From positions 1 through 9,405 of the forward strand of contig JAODBN010000124.1 of the NCBI GenBank assembly GCA_025463965.1: 9,405 nucleotides of DNA. Reading direction: 5' to 3'. The DNA is from Acidimicrobiaceae bacterium. Its GTDB lineage: Bacteria > Actinomycetota > Acidimicrobiia > Acidimicrobiales > Bog-793. Shown here piece by piece: positions 1 to 5,286 of this stretch. Every line of letters begins with the position of its first letter. Positions within the stretch are counted from its first letter, which is position 1. A program made the position numbers and the translations under genes. Below the pieces are notes generated by a model. It was not told where the DNA came from and made no database searches. It saw nothing but the letters and a program-made list of their open reading frames with translations.

Positions 1-30
1 CCAGGACCGGAGAGGACCGCTCGCGAGCAT
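1..30 (-). CDS. possible start of a further gene in the sigma/anti-sigma operon (partial)
   Basis: An ATG on the minus strand at 30-28 lies 8 nt after the stop codon of the anti-sigma gene, and an AAGGG-type ribosome binding site sits about 5 nt before it. The ten codons visible (MLASGPLRSW) are open to the window edge. That is too little to assign a family. Genes following ECF sigma/anti-sigma pairs in actinobacteria are sometimes thioredoxin reductase or target genes, but nothing in these ten residues shows that. It could also be non-coding trailer. Confidence 0.3.
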   Translation of the reverse strand, partial: MLASGPLRSW

Positions 31-38
31 GTGGCCCT

Positions 39-413
39 TCAGGCGCTCGCCGGACGGCGCGCCGAGCGGACCCGGCCGAGCACGACGAGGCACGCCCCGG
101 CGAACGCCGCGGCGAGCAGTCCGCCCCCGTAGGCCACGCGGTGGCCGGCGAGCGCGGAGCGGATCGCCCGGCGCTTGGCCGCGCCCTCCACCACCTCGAG
201 CAGCTCGCTCAGCGCTCCAGGTGCGAGCTCGACGCGATCAGGGCGCAGTTGGGCCAGCATCCGAAGCAGGCGCCGGTACCGGGCGAGCTCCGCCTGGCAG
301 GACAGGCAGTGCTCGAGGTGCTCGGCGAGCTCGGCCGGAGCGCCTCCTGGGGTCCCGAGCACCGCGGGCAGCTGCTCGGCGACGGCCGCGCACGTGCTCA
401 GGTCAGACGGCAC
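39..413 (-). CDS. zinc-finger membrane anti-sigma factor
   Basis: A 124-residue protein read from a GTG that overlaps the end of the upstream sigma gene by 11 nt, the usual coupled arrangement of a sigma factor and its inhibitor. Residues 31-43 carry the H-x3-C-x2-C signature of ZAS-type anti-sigma domains (His32, Cys36, Cys39), with Cys8 as a possible further ligand. A linker with a probable amphipathic helix (about 63-90) leads to one hydrophobic membrane segment at about 94-113 and a short basic tail. The inferred role is to hold the partner sigma factor inactive at the membrane; the extracytoplasmic part is almost absent, so any signal would be sensed by the zinc site, the membrane segment or a partner. 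The open frame continues upstream to 488, but that part lies within the sigma gene and is not domain-like. The ribosome binding site is weak, in line with translational coupling. Confidence 0.82.
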   Translation of the reverse strand: MPSDLSTCAAVAEQLPAVLGTPGGAPAELAEHLEHCLSCQAELARYRRLLRMLAQLRPDRVELAPGALSELLEVVEGAAKRRAIRSALAGHRVAYGGGLLAAAFAGACLVVLGRVRSARRPASA

Positions 414-1113
414 GGGCCCTGGCGGTTGGCTCGAGGGCCGGCAGCGGGCGCACCGACGCGGAGCCGGTGCGGCCCCCGGGGATCTCAATCGGCTCCGCCG
501 GCGGAAACAGCTGGTCGCGAAGGCGGCGACGAGCGCGATGGAGGCGCACCTTGGAGGCGGCGCGGGTGATGCCGAGCTCGCTCGCCACCGCGTCGTGGGT
601 GAGCTCGTAGACGTCGTGGAGCACCACCACGGCGCGCAGCCCTTCGGGCAGCCGGCCGAGGGCGGCGACGAGCCGCTCTCGATCGACTGCCTGGTCGGCG
701 ACCGCCTCGGGGTCGCGCTCGGGACGGTCGTCGACGGCGTGGAGCGCCGCGTCGAGGGGAAGCACCGGGCGTCGGCGGGACAGGTGGGTCGCCGAGCAGT
801 TAGCGGCGATGCGGTAGAGCCAGGTCGTCACGGCCGCCTCGCTGCGGAAGCGATCGATCGAGCGGAAGGCCCGCAGATAGGTCTCCTGCACGACGTCGCG
901 CGCATCTTGCTCGTCGCCCACCAAGCGCAGCACGAGGGCATGCAGTTGGGGAGCGGTCTCTGCGACCAGACGCTCGAAGGAGTGCCGGTCCCCGGCTCGA
1001 GCGGCGCTCGCCAGGCGATCGAGCCGCTCGGGACGCCCGGCCCCGTCGGCCTGGTCGCCGGCGGGGAACAGGTCGGGGGCGGACGACGCCGTGCGCCGCG
1101 CCGCCCGGCTCAC
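403..1113 (-). CDS. ECF-family RNA polymerase sigma factor
   Basis: A 236-residue group IV sigma-70 protein. Residues 46-112 form region 2, with the core-binding and -10-recognising stretch DARDVVQETYLRAFRSIDRF (70-89) and the TTWLYRIAANCS motif of region 2.4. Residues about 148-202 form region 4, including LGRLPEGLRAVVVLHDV and a helix-turn-helix (DAVASELGITRAASKVRLHRARRRL). The N-terminal 30 residues and C-terminal 34 residues are Pro/Arg/Ala-rich and probably disordered. The start is a GTG with AAGG about 6 nt upstream; no better start lies before region 2. Its stop overlaps the GTG of the zinc-finger anti-sigma gene, so the two are co-translated. No clear GGAAC-type ECF autoregulatory promoter is visible in 1114-1270; a TAGCGG (1168-1173, minus) is a weak -10 candidate. 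The regulon cannot be read from the sequence. Confidence 0.93.
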   Translation of the reverse strand: MSRAARRTASSAPDLFPAGDQADGAGRPERLDRLASAARAGDRHSFERLVAETAPQLHALVLRLVGDEQDARDVVQETYLRAFRSIDRFRSEAAVTTWLYRIAANCSATHLSRRRPVLPLDAALHAVDDRPERDPEAVADQAVDRERLVAALGRLPEGLRAVVVLHDVYELTHDAVASELGITRAASKVRLHRARRRLRDQLFPPAEPIEIPGGRTGSASVRPLPALEPTARARAV

Positions 1114-1270
1114 TGCAGACCTTGCTCGGAGCGCGAGCCGACCGGACGGGGCCCGGTAGGGCGCGGCCCGCTAGGTCTCGGGCGACCGGATTGCGGACCG
1201 TGCGGGCGTGGATGGGCCCGCTGCGCCGCCTCGAAGGACTGCACGCGGCTGTCCAACGCGCCGTGTGGGC

Positions 1271-1435
1271 TCAGCGGGTCTCTTTGTGCAGCGTGTGCTC
1301 GCGGTCGAAGCGGCAGTACTTGCGCATCTCGATCCGCTCGCGGTCGTTCTGCTTGTTCTTCGTGGTGATGTAGTTACGCCGCTTGCAGACCTCGCACTCG
1401 AGCGTCACCTTCACCCGCTTCTCGTTCTTCGCCAC
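1271..1435 (-). CDS. rpmG: 50S ribosomal protein L33 (bL33)
   Basis: A complete 54-residue protein, too short for many gene callers, starting with GTG. It begins MAKNEKRVKVTLECEVCKRR, continues with the YITTKNKQND core typical of bL33, and ends in HTLHKETR. L33 binds 23S rRNA near the E site of the large subunit. The Cys14-x2-Cys17 half of the zinc site is present. In the second half only Cys41 remains and Asp44 takes the place of the fourth cysteine, as in some other bacterial L33 paralogues. A good GAGGAG ribosome binding site lies 6 nt before the GTG. The gene follows tRNA-Thr and tRNA-Met on the same strand, a gene order common in actinobacteria, and is probably co-transcribed with them. 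Confidence 0.96.
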   Translation of the reverse strand: MAKNEKRVKVTLECEVCKRRNYITTKNKQNDRERIEMRKYCRFDREHTLHKETR

Positions 1436-1441
1436 CTTCTA

Positions 1442-1447
1442 CTCCTC
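1442..1447 (-). promoter_or_regulatory. ribosome binding site of rpmG
   Basis: GAGGAG on the minus strand, 6 nt before the GTG start of rpmG. It fixes that start and is the clearest Shine-Dalgarno sequence in the window. Confidence 0.8.
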
Positions 1448-1499
1448 AAATGGTCCCTCGGCACGCTCGCCGACTGCGGCCCACTCGGGGCCTGGACGG

Positions 1500-1573
1500 T
1501 AGCGGCGGCCGGACTCGAACCGGCGACCCCACGATTATGAGCCGTGTGCTCTAACCAACTGAGCTACGCCGCC
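1500..1573 (-). tRNA. tRNA-Met (anticodon CAT), elongator type
   Basis: A 74-nt cloverleaf. The acceptor stem is GGCGGCG paired with CGCCGCT (closing G1-U72), with discriminator A. The D arm is TAGCTCAGTTGGTTAGAGC. The anticodon stem is CACGG/TCGTG with loop CTCATAA, and the T arm is GCCGG-TTCGAGT-CCGGC. Anticodon CAT together with a paired first base pair argues against an initiator tRNA; a tRNA-Ile with modified CAT cannot be fully excluded, but the sequence resembles actinobacterial elongator tRNA-Met. The 3' CCA is not encoded. It lies 10 nt after tRNA-Thr. Confidence 0.95.
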
Positions 1574-1583
1574 TTGGACTTCG

Positions 1584-1656
1584 AGCCCCCTGTCGGAATC
1601 GAACCGACGACACCAGCCTTACCATGGCTGTGCTCTGCCGACTGAGCTAAGGGGGC
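1584..1656 (-). tRNA. tRNA-Thr (anticodon GGT)
   Basis: A 73-nt cloverleaf. Acceptor GCCCCCT pairs fully with AGGGGGC, with discriminator T. The D arm is TAGCTCAGTCGGCAGAGCA, the anticodon stem CAGCC/GGCTG with loop ATGGTAA, and the T arm GTCGG-TTCGATT-CCGAC. The GGT anticodon reads ACC and ACT. CCA is not encoded. It is the first gene of the tRNA-Thr, tRNA-Met, rpmG cluster. Confidence 0.97.
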
Positions 1657-1692
1657 GACGGCGCGACCCATCTGTGGCCGCACGCCTACACG

Positions 1693-1698
1693 AGCATA
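1693..1698 (-). promoter_or_regulatory. candidate -10 box for the tRNA-Thr/tRNA-Met/rpmG transcript
   Basis: TATGCT on the minus strand fits the TANNNT -10 form and would start transcription near 1686, about 30 nt before tRNA-Thr. No convincing -35 is visible (TTCGCA at 1718-1723 is the nearest). A TAGGCG at 1683-1688 is an alternative. Confidence 0.35.
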
Positions 1699-1798
1699 CC
1701 CAAGGGCGCCGGCAGCTGCGAAGAAGAGCGAGCAAGGGCCGCCGATCGAAGCGTCCACGGCCCATGTCCGGGTCCCGGAGCCGGCCCGGGGGCACCGG

Positions 1799-1804
1799 TA
1801 GTGT
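1799..1804 (+). promoter_or_regulatory. -10 box for a predicted leaderless transcript of the GNAT gene
   Basis: TAGTGT lies exactly 7 nt before the ATG at 1812, so transcription would begin at or beside the A of the start codon. No Shine-Dalgarno sequence is visible before this ATG, which fits a leaderless mRNA. There is no recognisable -35. The same spacing and a near-identical box occur before yajQ and the MptB-like gene. Confidence 0.5.
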
Positions 1805-1811
1805 CGGCCCG

Positions 1812-2297
1812 ATGCAAATCCGCCTCGCTCGGCCAGATGACGGGGAGGCCCTGCGGGTCATCTACAACCGGGAGGTCCTGAACTCCACGGTGACCTTCGA
1901 CCTCGTGGCGCGCACGAGCGAGGAACAGGAGATGTGGATGGCCGAGCACAGCGGCGTCTACCCGATCGTCGTCGCAGACGACGGCGGCCAAGCCGTCGGG
2001 TTCGCCTCGCTCTCCCCCTTCCGTCCCCGTCCGGCCTACGCGACGACGGTCGAGGACTCGGTCTACGTCGCCGACAGCCACCGCGGCCAGGGGGTCGGAA
2101 AAGCGCTGCTGCTCGAGGTCGTCGAGCTAGCTGGCGCCCACGGCTTCCACTCGGTGATCGGGCGGGTCGTCGGCCACCACGAGGCCTCGATCGGCCTGCA
2201 CCGGGCGTGTGGCTTCGAGCTCGTCGGCGTCGAGAAGGAGGTCGGCCGAAAGTTCGGCCACTGGCTCGACGTCGCGGTCATGCAACTGCTGCTCTGA
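1812..2297 (+). CDS. GNAT-family N-acetyltransferase, phosphinothricin acetyltransferase-like
   Basis: A 161-residue single-domain acetyltransferase of the usual length for the family. It opens with IRLARPDDGEALRVIYNREV, includes the NSTVTFD motif around residues 24-30 and the strand VYVADSH (84-90), and carries the acetyl-CoA pyrophosphate-binding loop R-G-Q-G-V-G at 91-96. It ends in the block GLHRACGFELVGVEKEVGRKFGHWLDVAVMQL (128-159). The overall pattern matches the Pat/Bar and YncA-like group, which acetylates amino groups of amino-acid analogues or free amino acids; the actual substrate is unknown. The frame is open upstream to 1674, but the fold begins at the ATG at 1812, which also has a -10 box 7 nt upstream. 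It is a single gene, convergent with the MptB-like gene (34 nt between stops) and divergent from the tRNA-Thr cluster. Confidence 0.9.
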   Translation: MQIRLARPDDGEALRVIYNREVLNSTVTFDLVARTSEEQEMWMAEHSGVYPIVVADDGGQAVGFASLSPFRPRPAYATTVEDSVYVADSHRGQGVGKALLLEVVELAGAHGFHSVIGRVVGHHEASIGLHRACGFELVGVEKEVGRKFGHWLDVAVMQLLL

Positions 2298-2331
2298 CGA
2301 GGCGGGCCGGCCGAGCTGCGCCGGAGAAGAG

Positions 2332-4077
2332 CTAAGCGCGCTCGGCGACGAGCTCGGGCTCTTTGGCTCCCGCCGAGGCGGAGCGGACCGGCCGGCGCCG
2401 CAACATGGCCACGCCGAGGCCCACCAGCACGAACGCGAAGACCGCCACGAGCGCCGGGTTCGCCATGCTCAGCTCGTCAACGAGCACCCGGCCCCCGGGA
2501 AGACCGACGAAGCAGGCGATCCCCGAGCAGATCACGACCACCCGGCGGACAGAGCCGACCGCGACGGGCGCCAGAAAGACGAAGCCCCAACTCGCGTACC
2601 AAGGCTGGACGACCGGGCTGAGGATGACGATCGCTATGAGGCTCCATCCAAGCGCGCGCAGCGCCCCGATCTCGTCGGAGCGCAGGAGCAGGCGGAGCGA
2701 GATCGCCGCGGCGAGCAGCAGCCCGGCCGCTCGGGCCAAGGTGAGCACGAGATGGCCGTGGTTGCCGAGGCCCACCAGGGCCACGAGGTGCCCCCCGAGC
2801 AGGCCGACGCCCGTCGCCGGGTCGAGCCAGGACCGGACCGTGTCGGGATTCGACAGGCCGGCCATCCATCCCCAGCCGAGGCCGCTCGCCGCCGAGAGCA
2901 CGCTCATCACCCCCACAGCGAGCAGCAACGCGGTGGCCACCGGTCGCACCCGTTCTCGCACACCACGGCCGGGGCCCAGCCACTCCCAACCGATGTAGAC
3001 CGCGCCGATCAGTGCCGGCACCTTGACGCCCGCGCCGAGCGCCACGAGCAGGATGCCCCACAGGCGGTGGCCCTTTCGGGCGAGCGCGTAGCCGGGCACG
3101 AGGAAGCCGAGCATCAGGGCGTCGTTGTGGCCGCCCCCCACGAGGTGCAGCAACACGAGCGGGTTCAAGGCGGCAAGGGCGAAAGCCGTCGAGCTGTCAC
3201 GCCCGAACGAGCGGGCAATGGTCGGCACGGCCGCGGCGAAGGCGATCGTGCCGAGAAGGGACAGCAGTCGAAGCCCCTCGACCGAGGCGAGCACGTTGTG
3301 GCCAGTCAGCTCCACGATCCAGCCGGCGGGCACGAGGAAGACCGGCCCGTAGGGCGAGGAGACGTTGCCCCAGAGCGGATCGACGAGACGGTTGAGCGGG
3401 TTGGCGCCGATCGGCCCGAGGGTGGAGGGGGGGTACAGGTACGGGTTGATATGGCGACTCATCATCTCGCCCTGGGCAACATAGCTGTAGAGGTCTCGGC
3501 TGAATAGCGGCGCCACGATCAACAGCGGCAGCGTCCAGGCGGCGAAGACGGGCACGAGGCGCCGGACCGGCACGCCCCGATAGCGAGAGAGCAGCCGGAC
3601 AATGTCCCACCACGCGCGGAGCATCAAGATCATTCCGGCATAGACCGCCACCACCCCGACGAACAGCCACTGGCTCGGAGGCGGGGTGGTCCCCGGCACG
3701 ACGCTCGGGGTCGGGATGCCGAAGAACCAAGAGCCAACGGCTTTCGAGGTGAACGGCGAGTTTGGCTGAGTGGCACCGAGCACGATGGCCACCGAGGCAA
3801 GAAAGCCGAGAGCCGCGGGACGCAACAAGAGTCGGCCGATGTGTGTCTGTCCGGGCACGTACGCCTCGGGCACCGGGTCCGGTCGCAGCCGGGATGCGAC
3901 GGCTCGGGAGAGCGAGGCCGCTCTCGCCCGCACCATGCCTCCAGCCGCCGTCCCGCCGAGCACCGCGAGAAGCGAGCGGGCACGCTTGCCCACCCTCTGG
4001 CCCCGCTCGACCAGCCGCTCGCCAAGCAGCTCGAGGCGGGCGCCGGCTTCGAGCTGAGGCGGAGGAGGCATCGCCAC
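2332..4077 (-). CDS. MptB-like polyprenol-phosphomannose-dependent alpha-1,6-mannosyltransferase
   Basis: A 581-residue polytopic membrane protein of the GT-C fold. A hydrophilic N-terminal region (1-85) precedes about a dozen hydrophobic segments. Signature blocks include LFSRDLYSYVAQG (191-203, with the acidic D195 in the first large external loop, the expected catalytic position), INPYLYPPSTLG, NPLNRLVDPLWGNVSSPYGP (226-245), GGGHNDALM (314-322) and QPWYASWG (491-498). These match mycobacterial and corynebacterial MptB, which extends alpha-1,6-mannan of lipomannan-type lipoglycans using polyprenyl-phosphate mannose on the outer face of the membrane. The acceptor here is unknown. The frame is open to 4395. 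I chose GTG 4077 because TAGCAT ends 7 nt before it; ATG 4086 overlaps that box, and ATG 4071 is also possible. It is divergent from the SGNH lipoprotein gene. Confidence 0.85.
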   Translation of the reverse strand: MAMPPPPQLEAGARLELLGERLVERGQRVGKRARSLLAVLGGTAAGGMVRARAASLSRAVASRLRPDPVPEAYVPGQTHIGRLLLRPAALGFLASVAIVLGATQPNSPFTSKAVGSWFFGIPTPSVVPGTTPPPSQWLFVGVVAVYAGMILMLRAWWDIVRLLSRYRGVPVRRLVPVFAAWTLPLLIVAPLFSRDLYSYVAQGEMMSRHINPYLYPPSTLGPIGANPLNRLVDPLWGNVSSPYGPVFLVPAGWIVELTGHNVLASVEGLRLLSLLGTIAFAAAVPTIARSFGRDSSTAFALAALNPLVLLHLVGGGHNDALMLGFLVPGYALARKGHRLWGILLVALGAGVKVPALIGAVYIGWEWLGPGRGVRERVRPVATALLLAVGVMSVLSAASGLGWGWMAGLSNPDTVRSWLDPATGVGLLGGHLVALVGLGNHGHLVLTLARAAGLLLAAAISLRLLLRSDEIGALRALGWSLIAIVILSPVVQPWYASWGFVFLAPVAVGSVRRVVVICSGIACFVGLPGGRVLVDELSMANPALVAVFAFVLVGLGVAMLRRRPVRSASAGAKEPELVAERA

Positions 4078-4084
4078 GGGCGCC

Positions 4085-4090
4085 ATGCTA
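4085..4090 (-). promoter_or_regulatory. -10 box for a predicted leaderless transcript of the MptB-like gene
   Basis: TAGCAT on the minus strand is followed by 7 nt and then GTG (4077-4075). The spacing is the same as before the GNAT and yajQ genes. The -35 position falls inside the 18-bp palindrome at 4110-4127. Confidence 0.4.
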
Positions 4091-4109
4091 ATGCCCGCTC
4101 GTCCGCCGG

Positions 4110-4127
4110 GCGCCCGCCGGCGGGCGC
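4110..4127. repeat. 18-bp perfect palindrome between divergent envelope genes
   Basis: GCGCCCGCCGGCGGGCGC reads the same on both strands. It lies between the MptB-like gene and the SGNH lipoprotein gene, about 20 bp upstream of the -10 box of the former and about 55 bp upstream of that of the latter. It could be an operator for a dimeric regulator or a chance product of very high G+C. Confidence 0.5.
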
Positions 4128-4181
4128 TCCCCCAATGCTTCGTCGCGGGCCGGCGCGGGCCTTTCGGGGGTGCCCCACGGG

Positions 4182-4187
4182 TAGGGT
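4182..4187 (+). promoter_or_regulatory. -10 box for the SGNH lipoprotein gene
   Basis: TAGGGT, about 40 nt before the ATG at 4228, would give a 5' leader of roughly 33 nt that includes the AGGTGG ribosome binding site. It resembles the other TAG-N-(G/A)-T boxes in the window. No -35 match is seen. Confidence 0.35.
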
Positions 4188-4216
4188 GCGCCCGTCGCAG
4201 GCGGGCGAGCCAGGAC

Positions 4217-4222
4217 AGGTGG
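4217..4222 (+). promoter_or_regulatory. ribosome binding site of the SGNH lipoprotein gene
   Basis: AGGTGG lies 5 nt before the ATG at 4228. It selects this start over the longer open frame that reaches back to 3841 across the promoter region and the opposite gene. Confidence 0.6.
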
Positions 4223-4227
4223 ACATC

Positions 4228-4959
4228 ATGGCCGCGGAGCCGCACAGCAGTGAGCGAGCGCAGCCCCGGCGCGCCCCGGGACGCCTCCGGCGGGTGATCG
4301 CGCTCGCCGCGTTCGGTGGCGTGGCCCTCCTTCTTGGCGGCTGCGCAGGCACGAGCCCCGCGGCCACCGAGCCCGGCACGGTCCCGGGTGGGCACTCCGA
4401 CGTCCTAGCCGGGCGGCCCTTCGCCTCTTCGCCGAGCGACACCTCGACGACACTGCCGGCTCCTTCTGGCGGGGGCTTTGTTCCGGGTCGGGTCACCGCG
4501 ATCGGCGATTCGGTGATGCTGGACTACGCCGCCGCCCTCCAAGGTGACCTGCCAGGGGCGCTCGACGTGGAGGCTGCGGTCAGCCGGCAGTGGTCGGCGG
4601 GGATCGCTCTCGTCCGCAGCCTGCGCGCCGAGGACCGCCTCGGGGCGACGGTCGTCGTCGCCCTCGGGACCAACGGTCCGATCAGCGCCCAGTCGATGGC
4701 CGACATGGCCTCGGCGCTCCAAGGGGCGTCGCGAGTCGTCCTCGTCACCGTGCACGTCGACCAGCCGTGGCAGTCGCAGGTGAACGCTCAGCTGGCGGCA
4801 GGGGCCCGGACGATCCCCCGGGCGGTGATCGCCGACTGGGCGCGACTCGCATCGCTCCACCCGGGCTGGCTCTACCCCGACGGCACGCACCTGCCCATCG
4901 GCGGGCCCGGCGCGAGGGCGCTCGCCGGGCTCGTGGCGCGAGCGGTCACGGGGGGCTGA
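4228..4959 (+). CDS. secreted lipoprotein with SGNH-hydrolase-type domain
   Basis: A 243-residue exported protein. A basic n-region (RRAPGRLRR) is followed by a hydrophobic segment (22-37) and a lipobox LLGGC, with Cys39 as the predicted lipidated residue. A Ser/Thr/Pro/Gly-rich linker (40-86) leads to the catalytic domain: AIGDSVM with nucleophile candidate Ser95, ALGTNG with Asn149 (block III), and YPDGTH with Asp218 and His221 (block V). The blocks are in SGNH order. The closest pattern I recognise is the SGNH domain attached to the C-terminus of membrane acyltransferase-3 (OafA-type) proteins; here it stands alone and is membrane-anchored by lipid. Such domains remove or transfer acyl groups on glycans; the substrate is not shown. 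It is divergent from the MptB-like mannosyltransferase, which suggests an envelope-glycan role. Confidence 0.85.
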   Translation: MAAEPHSSERAQPRRAPGRLRRVIALAAFGGVALLLGGCAGTSPAATEPGTVPGGHSDVLAGRPFASSPSDTSTTLPAPSGGGFVPGRVTAIGDSVMLDYAAALQGDLPGALDVEAAVSRQWSAGIALVRSLRAEDRLGATVVVALGTNGPISAQSMADMASALQGASRVVLVTVHVDQPWQSQVNAQLAAGARTIPRAVIADWARLASLHPGWLYPDGTHLPIGGPGARALAGLVARAVTGG

Positions 4960-5043
4960 CGGACGATCACTGCGCGCCCGAACGCAGCCGTCTCGGCGAC
5001 GACCCCGAGATGATCTGGTCGATCGCCTAGTGGACCGGACGGA

Positions 5044-5080
5044 CAGGAGCCCCCCGACCCCTGGGGTCTGGGGGCTCCTG
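5044..5080. terminator. strong nested hairpin between SGNH lipoprotein gene and tRNA-Tyr
   Basis: Left arm CAGGAGCCCCC (5044-5054) pairs perfectly with GGGGGCTCCTG (5070-5080). After one C/T mismatch an inner stem GACCC/GGGTC closes on a CTG loop. There is no T-run on either side. As it lies between two convergent genes, it probably acts as a bidirectional U-less terminator, as is common in high-G+C actinobacteria. It begins 14 nt after the 3' end of tRNA-Tyr on the minus strand. Confidence 0.7.
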
Positions 5081-5093
5081 AGAGACAACAGGG

Positions 5094-5175
5094 TGGGCCG
5101 GGTAGGATTCGAACCTACGAAGGCGTTGCCGACAGATTTACAGTCTGCTCCCTTTGGCCACTTGGGTACCGACCC
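5094..5175 (-). tRNA. tRNA-Tyr (anticodon GTA)
   Basis: An 82-nt class II tRNA. Acceptor GGGTCGG pairs with CCGGCCC (one U-G pair), with discriminator A. The D arm is CCCAAGTGGCCAAAGGG, and the anticodon stem CAGAC/ATCTG region carries loop CTGTAAA with anticodon GTA. There is a long variable arm (TCGGCAACGCCTTC), and the T arm is GTAGG-TTCGAAT-CCTAC. CCA is not encoded. It stands alone, with its own promoter and a downstream hairpin. Confidence 0.96.
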
Positions 5176-5186
5176 GTCGGCCGGAA

Positions 5187-5192
5187 ACCCTA
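5187..5192 (-). promoter_or_regulatory. -10 box of tRNA-Tyr
   Basis: TAGGGT on the minus strand predicts a start near 5180, about 5 nt before the mature 5' end of tRNA-Tyr. It is the same hexamer as upstream of the SGNH lipoprotein gene. No -35 match is seen at the usual distance. Confidence 0.5.
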
Positions 5193-5273
5193 GCGGACCT
5201 CTGCGCACCCCACGGCGGCCCTCGCGACCCGTTCCTGCGCCCTCCACAAGGAGGCCCGGCAAGGAGCGCGCGG

Positions 5274-5279
5274 TAGCGT
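5274..5279 (+). promoter_or_regulatory. -10 box for a predicted leaderless transcript of yajQ
   Basis: TAGCGT is followed by exactly 7 nt and then the ATG at 5287. The context CGGTAG-N-GT is shared with the GNAT gene. An AGGAG at 5262-5266 lies 20 nt from the ATG and 11 nt from an in-frame GTG at 5278, so a leadered start there is the alternative. Confidence 0.45.
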
Positions 5280-5286
5280 GGCGAGC

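Noticed and set aside
1164..1180. Possible terminator or promoter signals between rpmG and the sigma gene
   Set aside because: Several short G/C inverted repeats and a TAGCGG can be found, but none stands out from background in such G+C-rich DNA.
175..1368. A 397-codon open frame on the plus strand opposite the sigma/anti-sigma genes and rpmG
   Set aside because: Three real genes on the minus strand explain this DNA; the plus-strand translation has no domain signature.
1564..1758. A 64-codon frame containing PLAQSAEHSHGKAGVVGSIP
   Set aside because: This is the familiar false peptide obtained by translating a tRNA gene, here tRNA-Thr.
2298..2331. GGCCGGCC palindrome between the convergent GNAT and MptB-like stops
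   Set aside because: It is too short and loop-less to support a terminator call.
2209..3507. A 432-codon open frame on the plus strand opposite the MptB-like gene
   Set aside because: It overlaps the end of the GNAT gene and runs antisense to a well-supported membrane protein. Its composition is typical of reverse-strand reading.
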